A stretch of DNA of 64,000 bases, from assembly GCF_022844445.1 (NCBI RefSeq), contig NZ_JALHLS010000003.1, forward strand, positions 203,134 to 267,133. The letters run 5' to 3'. A program made the translations under genes and the position numbers. Position 1 is the first letter of the stretch, and the number at the start of each line of letters is the position of its first letter. Origin of the DNA: Hyphomonas sp. Its GTDB lineage: Bacteria; Pseudomonadota; Alphaproteobacteria; Caulobacterales; Hyphomonadaceae. Of the stretch, positions 24,939-35,100 are shown piece after piece. The notes beneath the pieces are model-generated. The model saw only the letters and a program-made list of their open reading frames with translations, was not told the DNA's origin and made no database searches.

Positions 24939-26366
24939 TCAAGCCGTGGCGGCAGCCTTGCGGGTGAACACGGTTTTGGCCTGGCAGAATTCGAGGACGC
25001 CGTCCGGGCCGCCTTCGACGCCGATGCCGGATTGCTTGAAGCCGCCGAAGGCCGCGTGGGGGCTGAGGTGCTGGCTTTCGTTGATCCAGATGGTGCCAGC
25101 CTGGAGCTGGTCGGCGATCTGCTGGGCGCGGTCTAGGTCGGTGGTCCAGATGGAGGCGCCAAGGCCGTATTCGCTGTCATTGGCGCGGCCGATGACTTCA
25201 TCGAGATTGTCGAACTTGAGCAGCGGCAGGACCGGGCCGAACTGTTCCTCCTGCACGATGCGGGCGGACTCGGGCGGATTGTCGAGGATGGTGATCGGCA
25301 CGAAGTAGCCGGGCACGTTCGAGGCTTCGCCGCCGATCAGGAACTTGTAGCCGTTGTCCTTGGCGTCCTGGATGAGTTCCAGCACGCGGCGATACTGGGC
25401 GGAGTTCTGGATCGGGCCGATCTGGGTGCCCTGCTCCGCGCCGTCGCCGATCTTCACCGTCTTGGCGTATTCGACGATCGCCGCCTTCAGGGGTTCGTAC
25501 ACGTCCTTGTGGATGTACATCCGCTTGGTGGCGATGCAGATCTGTCCGGTGTTGCGGAAAGCGGCCCAGAAGAGATCCTCGGCAACCTTCTTCACGTCGA
25601 CATCCGGCATGACGATGGCGGGATCGTTGCCGCCGAGTTCGAGCGTAACCCGCTTAAGCGAGCCGGCCGCGCTTTCCATGACCTTCCTGCCGGTCTGGGT
25701 CGAGCCGGTGAAGCTCACCTTGTCGACGCCCTTGTGGGCGGTGAGCCAGGGACCGAGCCGGTCCGAACCGGAGATAAAGTTGACCACGCCGTCCGGCAGT
25801 ACGCCGCGCAGGAGTTCGCCGAGGCGAAGCGTGGTAAGCGGCGTCGTCGGCGCGGGTTTCAGCACGACCGTGTTGCCGGCGAGGAGCGCCGGGCCGAGCT
25901 TGAAGGCGGCAAGGATGATCGGGAAATTCCACGGCACGATGGCCGCGACGACGCCGATGGGGCCATAGCGCGTGATGGCGTGGCGCTCGGCGGAGTCTTC
26001 GGAGACGTGTTCGGGAATTTCATGCTTGGAGGATTCCATTAGCCAGAAGGCGCCGCCGCCGACATCGCCTTCGGCGTCCGGATGGGGCTTGCCCTGCTCG
26101 CGCGTCAGGAGGCGCGACAACTCGGGAATGTTCTGCATGATGACGCCGGCCATCACGTTCAGCAGCTCCCGGCGCTTCTCGATGGGCGTGGCTTTCCAGG
26201 CCGGCAGCGCGGCGCGCGCGGCAGCGACGGCAGCGTCCAGTTCGGCCTTCGTACAGTCCGGCGCCTGCGCGAAAACCTGGCCAGTGGCGGGGTTTTCAAC
26301 GCCGAAGGCTTCCGTTCCGGCAACGGCCTTGCCGTTGATGGTCATGGTGAACTTGTGGTCGGTCAT
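24939..26366 (-). CDS. NAD(P)-dependent aldehyde dehydrogenase
   Basis: 475 residues of the ALDH superfamily. Visible motifs are the WNFPI cofactor segment, FTGSTQTGRKVM, the general base in VTLELGGNDPAIV, the catalytic Cys in NTGQICIATKRMYI and EEQFGPVLPLL. It oxidises an aldehyde to its acid. The specific substrate is not clear; closest by feel are broad-specificity succinate-semialdehyde/betaine-type enzymes. A 65-bp gap separates it from the upstream serine hydrolase gene on the same strand. Confidence 0.9.
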   Translation of the reverse strand: MTDHKFTMTINGKAVAGTEAFGVENPATGQVFAQAPDCTKAELDAAVAAARAALPAWKATPIEKRRELLNVMAGVIMQNIPELSRLLTREQGKPHPDAEGDVGGGAFWLMESSKHEIPEHVSEDSAERHAITRYGPIGVVAAIVPWNFPIILAAFKLGPALLAGNTVVLKPAPTTPLTTLRLGELLRGVLPDGVVNFISGSDRLGPWLTAHKGVDKVSFTGSTQTGRKVMESAAGSLKRVTLELGGNDPAIVMPDVDVKKVAEDLFWAAFRNTGQICIATKRMYIHKDVYEPLKAAIVEYAKTVKIGDGAEQGTQIGPIQNSAQYRRVLELIQDAKDNGYKFLIGGEASNVPGYFVPITILDNPPESARIVQEEQFGPVLPLLKFDNLDEVIGRANDSEYGLGASIWTTDLDRAQQIADQLQAGTIWINESQHLSPHAAFGGFKQSGIGVEGGPDGVLEFCQAKTVFTRKAAATA

Positions 26367-26431
26367 GGCAGTCTTCTCCCTTTATGGAAGACACTGAACG
26401 ACACACCGGCGATTTTCACAAGACCGGGGAT

Positions 26432-27637
26432 CTACTCAGATTTGTCACGATCGACGGCTTGCTGGACCGCTTTATAGAAATCGCGGCGGGCTTCCCACTC
26501 GCCGCCGCGAAAGCCGAGGGCGGAAGTCCAGCTGGCATTGGAGGCGATGACGAGGTTACGGCTGGGATCGATGAAGATACCTTGGCCGAAGATTCCGTCG
26601 GCTTGATATGAGCCGTCGTCCCAGGTCCACCACTGATAGCCATAACCTTCGCCGGGGGAATTGATGTCGGCCTGCTTCACGGTGGCGGCTTCAATCCAGC
26701 CCTCCGGCAGAATGCTCTCACCGTTCACGACGCCGTCGGCCAGCATAAAGAGACCGAAGCGGGCAAAGTCGCGCGTTGTCGCCTGGATGCAGCAGCCGGC
26801 GATCTCATGTCCGTCCTGGCCGAGGAGCCATGTGGCGTCGGCCTCCATGCCGAAGGGTGTCCAGATCTTTTCGGTGAGATAGGCATTGAGCGTCTTACCG
26901 GTGGCGCGGCTGACCAGCACACCGATCAAGTTCGTTTCACCAGTCGAGTAGTTCCACTGTTCGCCGGCAGGATGCGCGCGCGGCAGGCCAGCCATATAGG
27001 CGGCGACAGTGCTCACGCCCTCGGCGGGCTCCTGTGCATCGAAGCGGGCGACGTCCGACTGCGGATCTTCATAGTCCTCGTTCCAGGCGATGCCGGAGGT
27101 CATGGTGAGAAGCTGAGCAATGGTGACGGCGTCATAAGCGGAGCCTTTCAGCTCGGCAATGTAGGTGCTGACCGGCTCGTCCAGGCTCTTGATGTAACCG
27201 TCTTTGATGGCGGCGCCGACGAGTGTGGAGGTGACCGACTTTGCGACAGAGAAGCTGGTCCAGCGGGCATCGGCGCGGAAGCCCAGGCCGTAGCGTTCGA
27301 GGCGGACCTTACCGTCATGGACGATGACGAGGGAGACGTTGCGCTGGGTGGCGAGGTAGGCGTCGAGATCCAGTCCGAGGTCGAGCGGAGCGCCTTCGGG
27401 GAGGATATATGCCGCCTCTCCCGCTGCGATGGGCCGGGACTTGGTGATGAGGGGTACGCGGTCGATCATTCGGAAACCGGCATCGCGCTGACCCTGCGAC
27501 CAGAAGAGGACGTCACGGTTGACCGGAGGATTCGCGAGTAAGCCGCGCCAGTCCGGACCAATCAGGAACCAGCCGGCGGCCAGCAGAACGCCCAGCACGG
27601 CCAGACCGATTCCAATGCGCTTCATCAATCCCGGCAT
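26432..27637 (-). CDS. Membrane-anchored serine hydrolase (class C beta-lactamase fold)
   Basis: 401 residues with one N-terminal membrane helix (IGIGLAVLGVLLAAGWFLIG). The beta-lactamase/esterase domain has SxxK as SVAKS and the Tyr motif as YSTGETN, but a KTG box is not obvious. Such proteins are usually esterases, transesterases or peptidases in the periplasm rather than true beta-lactamases. The ATG at 27637 is preceded by AGGGGAG. Same strand as the aldehyde dehydrogenase gene. Confidence 0.85.
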   Translation of the reverse strand: MPGLMKRIGIGLAVLGVLLAAGWFLIGPDWRGLLANPPVNRDVLFWSQGQRDAGFRMIDRVPLITKSRPIAAGEAAYILPEGAPLDLGLDLDAYLATQRNVSLVIVHDGKVRLERYGLGFRADARWTSFSVAKSVTSTLVGAAIKDGYIKSLDEPVSTYIAELKGSAYDAVTIAQLLTMTSGIAWNEDYEDPQSDVARFDAQEPAEGVSTVAAYMAGLPRAHPAGEQWNYSTGETNLIGVLVSRATGKTLNAYLTEKIWTPFGMEADATWLLGQDGHEIAGCCIQATTRDFARFGLFMLADGVVNGESILPEGWIEAATVKQADINSPGEGYGYQWWTWDDGSYQADGIFGQGIFIDPSRNLVIASNASWTSALGFRGGEWEARRDFYKAVQQAVDRDKSE

Positions 27638-27793
27638 ACGTCTGCTCCCCTTCAGTTATCTCCATTCCTAAAGCAAAGCGCGGAAGGCTGGAAACTGGTT
27701 TTTGGAACGTATGCGGGGGGCGCAGGAGACTTGTACCTGCGTTTTCGCCCGGTTTGTAAGCACGCAGCGGCGCGTTTCAACCTAGTCCCGCGC

Positions 27794-28200
27794 GCGCCTA
27801 CGCCGCGCTGAGCAGCGAAGCCCCCATCATCATCGCGCATCGCGGCGCGAGTGGTCTCTTCCCGGAACGTACGATCAAGACCCACTCGGTAGCGGGCCGC
27901 GGATTTCATCGAGCCGGATCTGGTGATGGCCAAGGACGGCGTCCCAATCGCCCGGCATGACCATCACCTCGCCGCGACGACAAACGTGGCAGACCACCGG
28001 GAGTTCGCGGACGACAGGCGCGCGCTTTGCAGACCCGCAGGCGGAGCTGGCAGCGCTGATTGAAGCGGGCCAAGACCGGATCTGGGTGGACGTTCCGGCA
28101 ACGGCCCTCGACGCGCGCAGCGCAAACCGAGACCTTCGGCACGGGGAAACGCTTAAGCTTTCTGGTGCTCGCTGTTTCTGCCCATGGCGATCGGCAAACG
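27794..28200 (+). pseudogene. Broken glycerophosphodiester phosphodiesterase (GlpQ/UgpQ type)
   Basis: Pieces of a GDPD appear in three frames. 27820 onward reads APIIIAHRGASGLFPERTIK (active-site HRG). From 27902, in a shifted frame, [20 protein letters not shown] continues with [13 protein letters not shown]. From about 28024, in a third frame, [21 protein letters not shown] followed by VPATALDARS matches the family C-terminus. About 200 central residues are missing. The frame changes plus the internal deletion make it a pseudogene. It lies at the junction between the housekeeping region and the NRPS-PKS cluster. Confidence 0.75.
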
Positions 28201-28228
28201 GGCAAAGAACGCCGGAATGGCTCCGTCT

Positions 28229-29182
28229 TCAGCGAGCCGACGAGGCCGGCGCGGCCCTGACCTGTTCAATGAGGCCGGCAACCCGCGCGCGGTATTCCTC
28301 GCCGGCGACCGCGCCGCCATCGCAGTGGCCCGCCTCGGCGATCTGCCAATAGTCGACATTTGGCCCGCCCTTGTCCTTCAGCGCCTGGGCATGGGTTTCA
28401 GCTACCCAGTGATCCTGCAGGCCATGGATCAGCAGGACGGGGCGCGGCGCGATGTTCCCGATAACGTCGGCTGGGGCAAGATATGCGGACAATCCGATGC
28501 GCCGGTGTGTATGGTCCACAACCAGACCGGCCCACCAGGCTGTCGCCCATTTGGCACCGATGCCAATCAAGCCGAGGCGCCGGTCAGCGCCCTCGGCGAC
28601 GAAATCCTCGAAGCGTGCAATGGCGCTTTCAGAGATGACTGCATCAATGGATGGGTCCTGCGCCGCGGCGAGAATTGCGGTTGTACCCCCAAGCGAGCAA
28701 CCAAAGAGGACGACTTTTTGATAGCCCCGCGCGCGCAATTCCTGCGCAGCGGCGGCGGCGTCCTCCGCCTCGCGGATACCGAGCGCCATTCCGCGGTTCT
28801 CGCCATCACTCAGGCCGTTTTCGCGCATGTCGATCAACAAGACGCCCGCACCCAGCTTGTTCAGCATACTGAGATGGCCCAGCTGACCGCGTCGATCACC
28901 GCTGCGTCCATGCAACGCGACGATACCGACGTCTTTGGCATCCTGAGCCGCCGGCACCAGCCAGCCCCGCACGGTCTCGCCGCTCGCAACATCGAAGGCG
29001 ATGTCTTCATAGGAAAGGCCCGCTTCAGTAGCCGGTGTCTCGGTGAAGACAAACTCGGCGGGATCGGGCTGCCGGTAGCCTCCGGGATTGGTCAGCGCGC
29101 GCGATTCGAGCCAGACGCTCGCCAGGAACAAGGCCACAACAATCGCCAGCGCGACGGCAATACCAACGGGGAGCAACTGCAT
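28229..29182 (-). CDS. Membrane-anchored alpha/beta hydrolase, last gene of the NRPS-PKS operon
   Basis: 317 residues from the ATG at 29182, which follows AAGGTG at good spacing. It begins with a membrane helix (VGIAVALAIVVALFLASVWL). The hydrolase core has nucleophile elbow LFGCSLGGTTA, an oxyanion segment GIVALHGRSGDRRGQ, an acid region VLLIHGLQDHWV and His in AEAGHCDGG. It starts 13 bases after the PKS stop, so it is probably cotranscribed. Possible roles are product release, editing, hydrolysis for self-protection, or modification at the membrane. None can be proven from sequence. Confidence 0.8.
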   Translation of the reverse strand: MQLLPVGIAVALAIVVALFLASVWLESRALTNPGGYRQPDPAEFVFTETPATEAGLSYEDIAFDVASGETVRGWLVPAAQDAKDVGIVALHGRSGDRRGQLGHLSMLNKLGAGVLLIDMRENGLSDGENRGMALGIREAEDAAAAAQELRARGYQKVVLFGCSLGGTTAILAAAQDPSIDAVISESAIARFEDFVAEGADRRLGLIGIGAKWATAWWAGLVVDHTHRRIGLSAYLAPADVIGNIAPRPVLLIHGLQDHWVAETHAQALKDKGGPNVDYWQIAEAGHCDGGAVAGEEYRARVAGLIEQVRAAPASSAR

Positions 29183-29195
29183 CGAGCGCACCTTC

Positions 29196-32100
29196 TCAGA
29201 TCTCCTCAAGCTCACGTTTCGCGTGACCATTCAAAGCCTCGATCCTGCGGCGGACTTCCGCGACGACGACATGAACGGCCGGTTCAGCGAGCAGGTTGTC
29301 GTGATGGGCATCCAGCGTGATCACATCCACCTTGCCGGTCGTGATCCCTTGCCAGCCCAACAAAGGGCCCGAGCGGACGAACATGGCGTCTGCATGCTCT
29401 GCCCGGAAGATCACGACGTCGCCGTCATACTTTGCCGGATGGTAGCGGCGCTGCGCTTCAAGATACAAGGTCTCCGAGCGATCTCCGAGAAGTTCGATAT
29501 AGGACTTCTCTTCAGTTTCCGGTTTGGGGCCGAGCCGTTGCCGGGCAGTAACAGCGAAGTGCGATAGTCGCTGAGCAGACCGGCGCAGAATGTAGGGCGC
29601 ATCCATCTGGCCAATCAGGCCGATTTTATCCAGCAGGCCCAGAGGCCGCGAAATCTCCTGCGGCGCCAGCGTATCCAGCATGATCAGGAGTTCGACCTTC
29701 CGGCCGCTGCGGTTCAACTGCTGCGCCATCTCGATGGCTATGACACCGCCGCCCGAGTAGCCCACGAGGCGATACGGACCTTCGGGATCAAGTGTCTGAA
29801 TATGGCGAACATAGAGCGCGGCCATCTCTTCAATGGTTTCGAGGAATGGCAGTGAGCCATCAATACCCTGCGCCTCGACACCATAGATCGGAGAGCCGTC
29901 CTTGAGGCGGTCCGCAAAGGGTTTGAACCACAGCACGTTGCCCTTCGCACCGTGGATCAGGAACAGCGGCCGGGCACCGGGCGTGCCTTGAGTCATGCGG
30001 ATGAGCGGTGTCCAGTTGCTCCTGGCGGGCGGTGCCCTTCCTGGCGAACCCTGATTTGTACCCCGCCCGCTGCTTGCCCCAGCGTTCTCCGGCGCATCAC
30101 CGGGGGACTGCGCTTCCGGCTCGTCGTCCTGAGGCAGAAGCAATGCCAGATCCGAGATGGTCGGCGCTTCGAAGAGCGTGGCGAGCGGCAGCGACAGCTG
30201 GAACTGCTTCCGGATGGCCGCGAAGAGGCGCACACCAGTGAGCGAGTTACCGCCGAGGTCGAAGAAATCATCCTTCACGCTGACATGCCGAATGCCGAGC
30301 AGCTCCGACCAGATCTTCGCAAGCGCAATTTCAGCGGAGGTCGCCGGCGGAATGAAACCTTCCGGAAGCTCAGCCGGTTGCAGGTTGTCTGCTGCAGCAT
30401 CCTGCGCCGCAGTGAACGCGGGCGCGTGCAGCTTCCGGATCCAGAGCGGCAGATCTACTGACGATACCGCGATCTGCACGAGACCAGGCTGGGCCATCGC
30501 GCGTCCGAGGGCTTCCAGGCCTTCCGAGGCGACGATGCCTTCGCGCAAGCTGTCCGCCAGCGGATCCTGGGCGAGGCGCTTGCGATGGGCCAATTCCGGA
30601 GCCGTCTCCGCGAGCGAGGTACGCGCATCAAGCCGGCGCATGGTGAACCGCGAGATTTCGGCGAACACCGTTCCATCGGCGCCGCTGAGCGTGACATCGA
30701 AGTAGGCCACGCCGTTTTCCGTGTCCGGCAAGCAACGCAGATGGCTGAAAACGTGTGACGGCATGGGCCCGAACAGGCGCACGGCGCCGTAGGCCATCGG
30801 AACATAGAACTCGGTGGAGAGGTCAATGCCGGGGATCAGCGCCTGCGCGCCGCCAGTCGCCATATCGAGCAGCGCCGGGTGCAGCGCGTAGACAGCAAGG
30901 TCGTCTGTGAACGCAGCATCGAGCGACAATTCGATGAGAGCTTCTGAAGCGCCGAAGGACACCTTGCGGATATTCGACCAACGCGGACCAAAGGCCATGA
31001 AGTCCTGTTCGAGGCGGCCGCCCTCTGGCTCCGTCACGCGAACCTGGCAGTTCGCGTGCAGCGCAGCCAGGTCGAGCGGCGGGCGCTCAGGCACAGTGCA
31101 GGGTCGTGCCTCACCCATCACGAGCGGCGAGCCTTGCAGATCCGGGCCTTCGCGCATGGTCAGGGCGTGATGATCGCCTTCCGGAACGAGCTGGATGGTC
31201 AGGGCACGGCTTTCGCCGGCCCGCAGTCGGAAGGGCGCAATGAAAGCGAGGTCCGTCAATTCTATCGCGGCCGAGCCGAAGGCCTCCGCATAGGCGGCGC
31301 GGGCCAGTTCAACGAAGCCGGTGCCTGGCAGGACGTAAGGACCGTCCTTGACCTGGTGCTCGGAAAGCATCCAGTGCGTTTCTGCCGAGAGGTTTGCCAC
31401 AAAGAACCGGCCGGCAGGCGTATCTGTATAACCATCGAATGCCGGATGACGGCTCGGATGAGCGACAGTGATGCCTTGCGTCTGTTCGCGGTGGGCGCCG
31501 GCTGCCATACCGACATCGCGCCAGGCATTCCAGTTGATCACAAGCGTGCGGCCGGGCTTGCCGGCAGCACGGGCGCGGGCAAACGCATCCTGAAAGGCGT
31601 TGGCGGCGGTATAGTCCACCTGCCCTGGCAGGCCGAGCGTGGAGGCTACCGACGAGAAGAGCATGAAGACATCAAGCGGCTCAAGGACGAGCCTGTCGAG
31701 CGCCAGCGTGCCGGCAACCTTTGGCGCGAGGACACGCTGCATTGCCGCCGTGTCCTTCATCATCATGGGCGCATCGTCCATGACGCCGGCCGCATGGATG
31801 ACGCCGGTAAGCGGACCAAACATGCGCCGCACATTGGCAAGCGCTGCGGAGAGCGCGGTCTCGTTGGCGACGTCCCCATCCACAACAAGCACCTCGGCGC
31901 CCAGGGCGCGCAGGGCGCGAACCTTCGCAATTCTCTGGGCGGTGCGGCTGCCGGTATTTCCGGCGAGGATCTGGTCCCAGCGCGATTCAGGCGGCAGGGA
32001 TTCACGTGCGAGCAAAGCCAGTTTTACCGGCTTCGTGCGCGCAAGATGCTGCGCCACTTCAAGGCCGATGCCGCCAAGGCCGCCGGTGATGAAATAGACA

Positions 32101-35100
32101 CCGCCTTCGCGAATCCAGTCGAACGGGGCCGATCCGTCCCGCGCCGCAGGCAAGGGCAGCGGAGAGACATTCTGGACCCAGCGCCCATCCGGCGAGAGTG
32201 CAACGAGAGGATCAGACGTTGCCGCGCGCAACTCCCGCACGAGGCGGGCCAGAACCGAACGGGCACCGGCCTTGTCGAGCGAGGTTTCCGGCACGTCGAT
32301 GCAGCGAACGGCCAGGTTGGAAAACTCGCGCGGCGTGACTCGGACGGGACCAAGGGTAAGCGCGCGCAGCGGATCGACGCGGCGGCCGGCCACGCCGCTG
32401 ATTCCGGAGGTTACGATCGAAACCTGCAACCGGCCGGACAGCGCGCCGAGGGCGCGGATCAGGAAGACAGGCTGGAGGAAATCTCGCGTCAGGGATGATG
32501 CGGCAGACGACCCTGCGCCGCTTGCGTTCAGAAGAAGCACCACGTGATGGGGAACGCCTGCCTGAGCTTCAAGCGCTTGCAGGAACTCCGTGAACTGATC
32601 TGCATCATTCCAGTCGAACGACCAGATGCCGTCCGGCCGGGTGTGAAGGCGTGAGCCGGGAGAGGCGATGACGATCTTCTCAGCGCCGATCTCCCGGGCC
32701 AGCGCGCGGGCGCCGGCCTTATCGGGCGACAGGAGGAGCCAGAACGGCGCCTCGGCCGGCTCTGCTGATGTCACGAGCGGGGCCTCGACATAGCCGAGGT
32801 TGTAGAACCAGTCGGAAATGTCCGGGCGCTTCACGAGATCTTGCGACCCGGCGGTGGCAACGGCCTTGCCAGGCTCAATCCAATAGGACTTGCGTTCGAA
32901 GGGATAGGTCGGCAGCGGCACGCGGTTGCGCAGCTGTCCATCGTAGAAGGCGGGCCAGTCAACCTTTGCGCCGGCGCACCAGAGATTGCCGAGGCCAGTC
33001 AGGGCGCAGGCGAGATCGCTGGCCTTCTCCTGCGGGTGGCGCATGCAATTGAAGGCGTGGCGCAGCGGGGTGGCCTGCGCCTTCGCCAGCATGCTGAGCG
33101 TGCGCCCGGGGCCGACTTCCAGAAGGGCGATGGCGCCAAGCTCCCGCAACGTGGCGAGGCCGTCTGCGAAACGCACTGTGGAGCGCAGGTGGCGGACCCA
33201 ATAGTCCGGAGACGTCGCTTCGGCAGTCGTGATCCAGGTGCCGGTGACGTTCGAGACGAAAGGCTTGGAAGGCGGCTGGAAGCGGATCGTGCGGCAGAGG
33301 TCGCGGAACTCGCCGAGCACCGGATCGAGCATCGCAGAGTGCGCCGCCACATCGATCCTGACAGGCGTCGACTCGATGTCTTTTGCGGCGAGGATCTCTT
33401 CAAGCGCGCGAATGGCCGCGGTCGGCCCCGAGGCGACGGAAAGATCGGGCGCATTGGCGGCGGCAATATCGAGCCCGGCAGGGAGCAGCGCGCGCAGGCT
33501 CGTCTCGCCGAGCGGGACACTGAGCATGGAACCGCGCTCCACGACTTCGAACAGTCGGCCGCGCAGCATGACGAGCCGGAGGGCCTCTTCGAGCGTCATC
33601 ACACCGGCGAGGCAGGCCGCAGCATACTCGCCAACACTGTGCCCGATAAGCGCATCAGGCTCGACGCCCCATGACTGGAACAGTCGCGCCATCGCGTATT
33701 CGGTGGCAAAAAGAGAGGGCAGCGTAAGCGAGGGGCGCTCCAGAGTGCGCGTCGCCGTTTCAATGCCGGACTGCGGCGGGAACATCAACGGACGCAGGTC
33801 CTGCCCAAGCGCCGGCGTGATGATCTCGAGGCACGCGTCAACGGCGTCCCGGTAGACGCCTTCCTGCTCGTAGAGTTCATGCCCCATGCCCGCATACTGC
33901 GCGCCGCCACCGGGAAACATGAAGACAGTCTTCAGTTGAACGTCTTCGGCTGTATCCCGCGCGATCCGCTTCGGCGGGCGCGCCTGGAGCGCTGCGATGG
34001 CATCGTGGCGGTTTTCAATGGCAACCGCGAGGCGGTGCGGCATCGGGCGTCGTCCGGCGCCAAGCGTAAAGGCCGCGTCCGCGAGATCGAGTTCGGGATC
34101 GGCGGCGAGCGCTTCGGCCAGGTTGTCGCAGGCCTGGTCAAGTGCCGTTTGCGTGGCGGCAGAGAGGACAAGCAGTTGCTGCGTTCGCTCGCCTTCCCCA
34201 GGAAGGTGCGCCGGCGCTTCCTCGAGAATGACATGGCAGTTGGTTCCGCCCGCGCCGAGCGCCGTAATGCCGCAGCGGCGGGGGCCTTCTGAGCGCCATT
34301 CCCGCAGCAAGCTGTTGACGAAGAACGGGCTGTTGTCAAAATCGATGGCTGGATTGGGTGTTTCGAAACCAAGGCTGGGCGGAAGCTGGCGGTGCTTCAA
34401 AGCCATGACCGCCTTGATGAGCGAGGCCGCGCCCGCCGCTTCGCCAAGGTGCCCGATGTTCGACTTGACGGAACCGATGGCACAATAGCGACGCTTGTCC
34501 GTCAACGGACGGAAAGCTTCATTGAGCGCTTCAACCTCGATCGGGTCACCGACAAGCGTGCCGGTGCCGTGGGTTTCGATATAGCTGATACTGTCGGCAG
34601 GAACCTGCGCCGCCTTGAGGGCGGCGCCTACGACGGCCGCCTGCCCTTCAACGCCCGGCGCGAGGTAGCCAACCTTCATCGCGCCATCATTGTTGACCGC
34701 AGAGGCCTTGATGACGGCGTGGATCGTGTCCCCATCATCCAGCGCGTCTTGCAGGCGTTTCAGTACAACGGCGCCGGCGCCGCTGCCGAAAACCGTGCCT
34801 GCGCTCTTGGCATCGAACGGTCGGCAATGACCATCCGGCGATAGGATTTCCCCGTCGCGGTAATGGTAACCTTGGGACTGGGGGAACAGGACCGTGGAGC
34901 CGCCCGCGAGCGCGAGTGTGCAATCGCCTCGCACAAGGGCCTGGCAGGCCAGGTGGACCGAGACGAGCGCAGAAGAACAGGCTGTCTGGACGTTCATGCT
35001 CGGCCCGCGCAAATCCATCTCGTAAGAGACGCGCGTCGCCAGAAAGTTCATGTCGTTGCCAGTATGGCGCACGAGGAACTCACCCATCGACCGCATGAGA

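Noticed and set aside
26432..27637. Calling the serine hydrolase an antibiotic-resistance beta-lactamase
   Set aside because: SxxK and Tyr motifs are present, but no clear KTG box and the membrane anchor argue for an esterase/peptidase-type homologue.
31056..32498. 480-codon plus-strand frame opposite the PKS gene
   Set aside because: Antisense shadow of the KR/DH region, with no motif or start signal.
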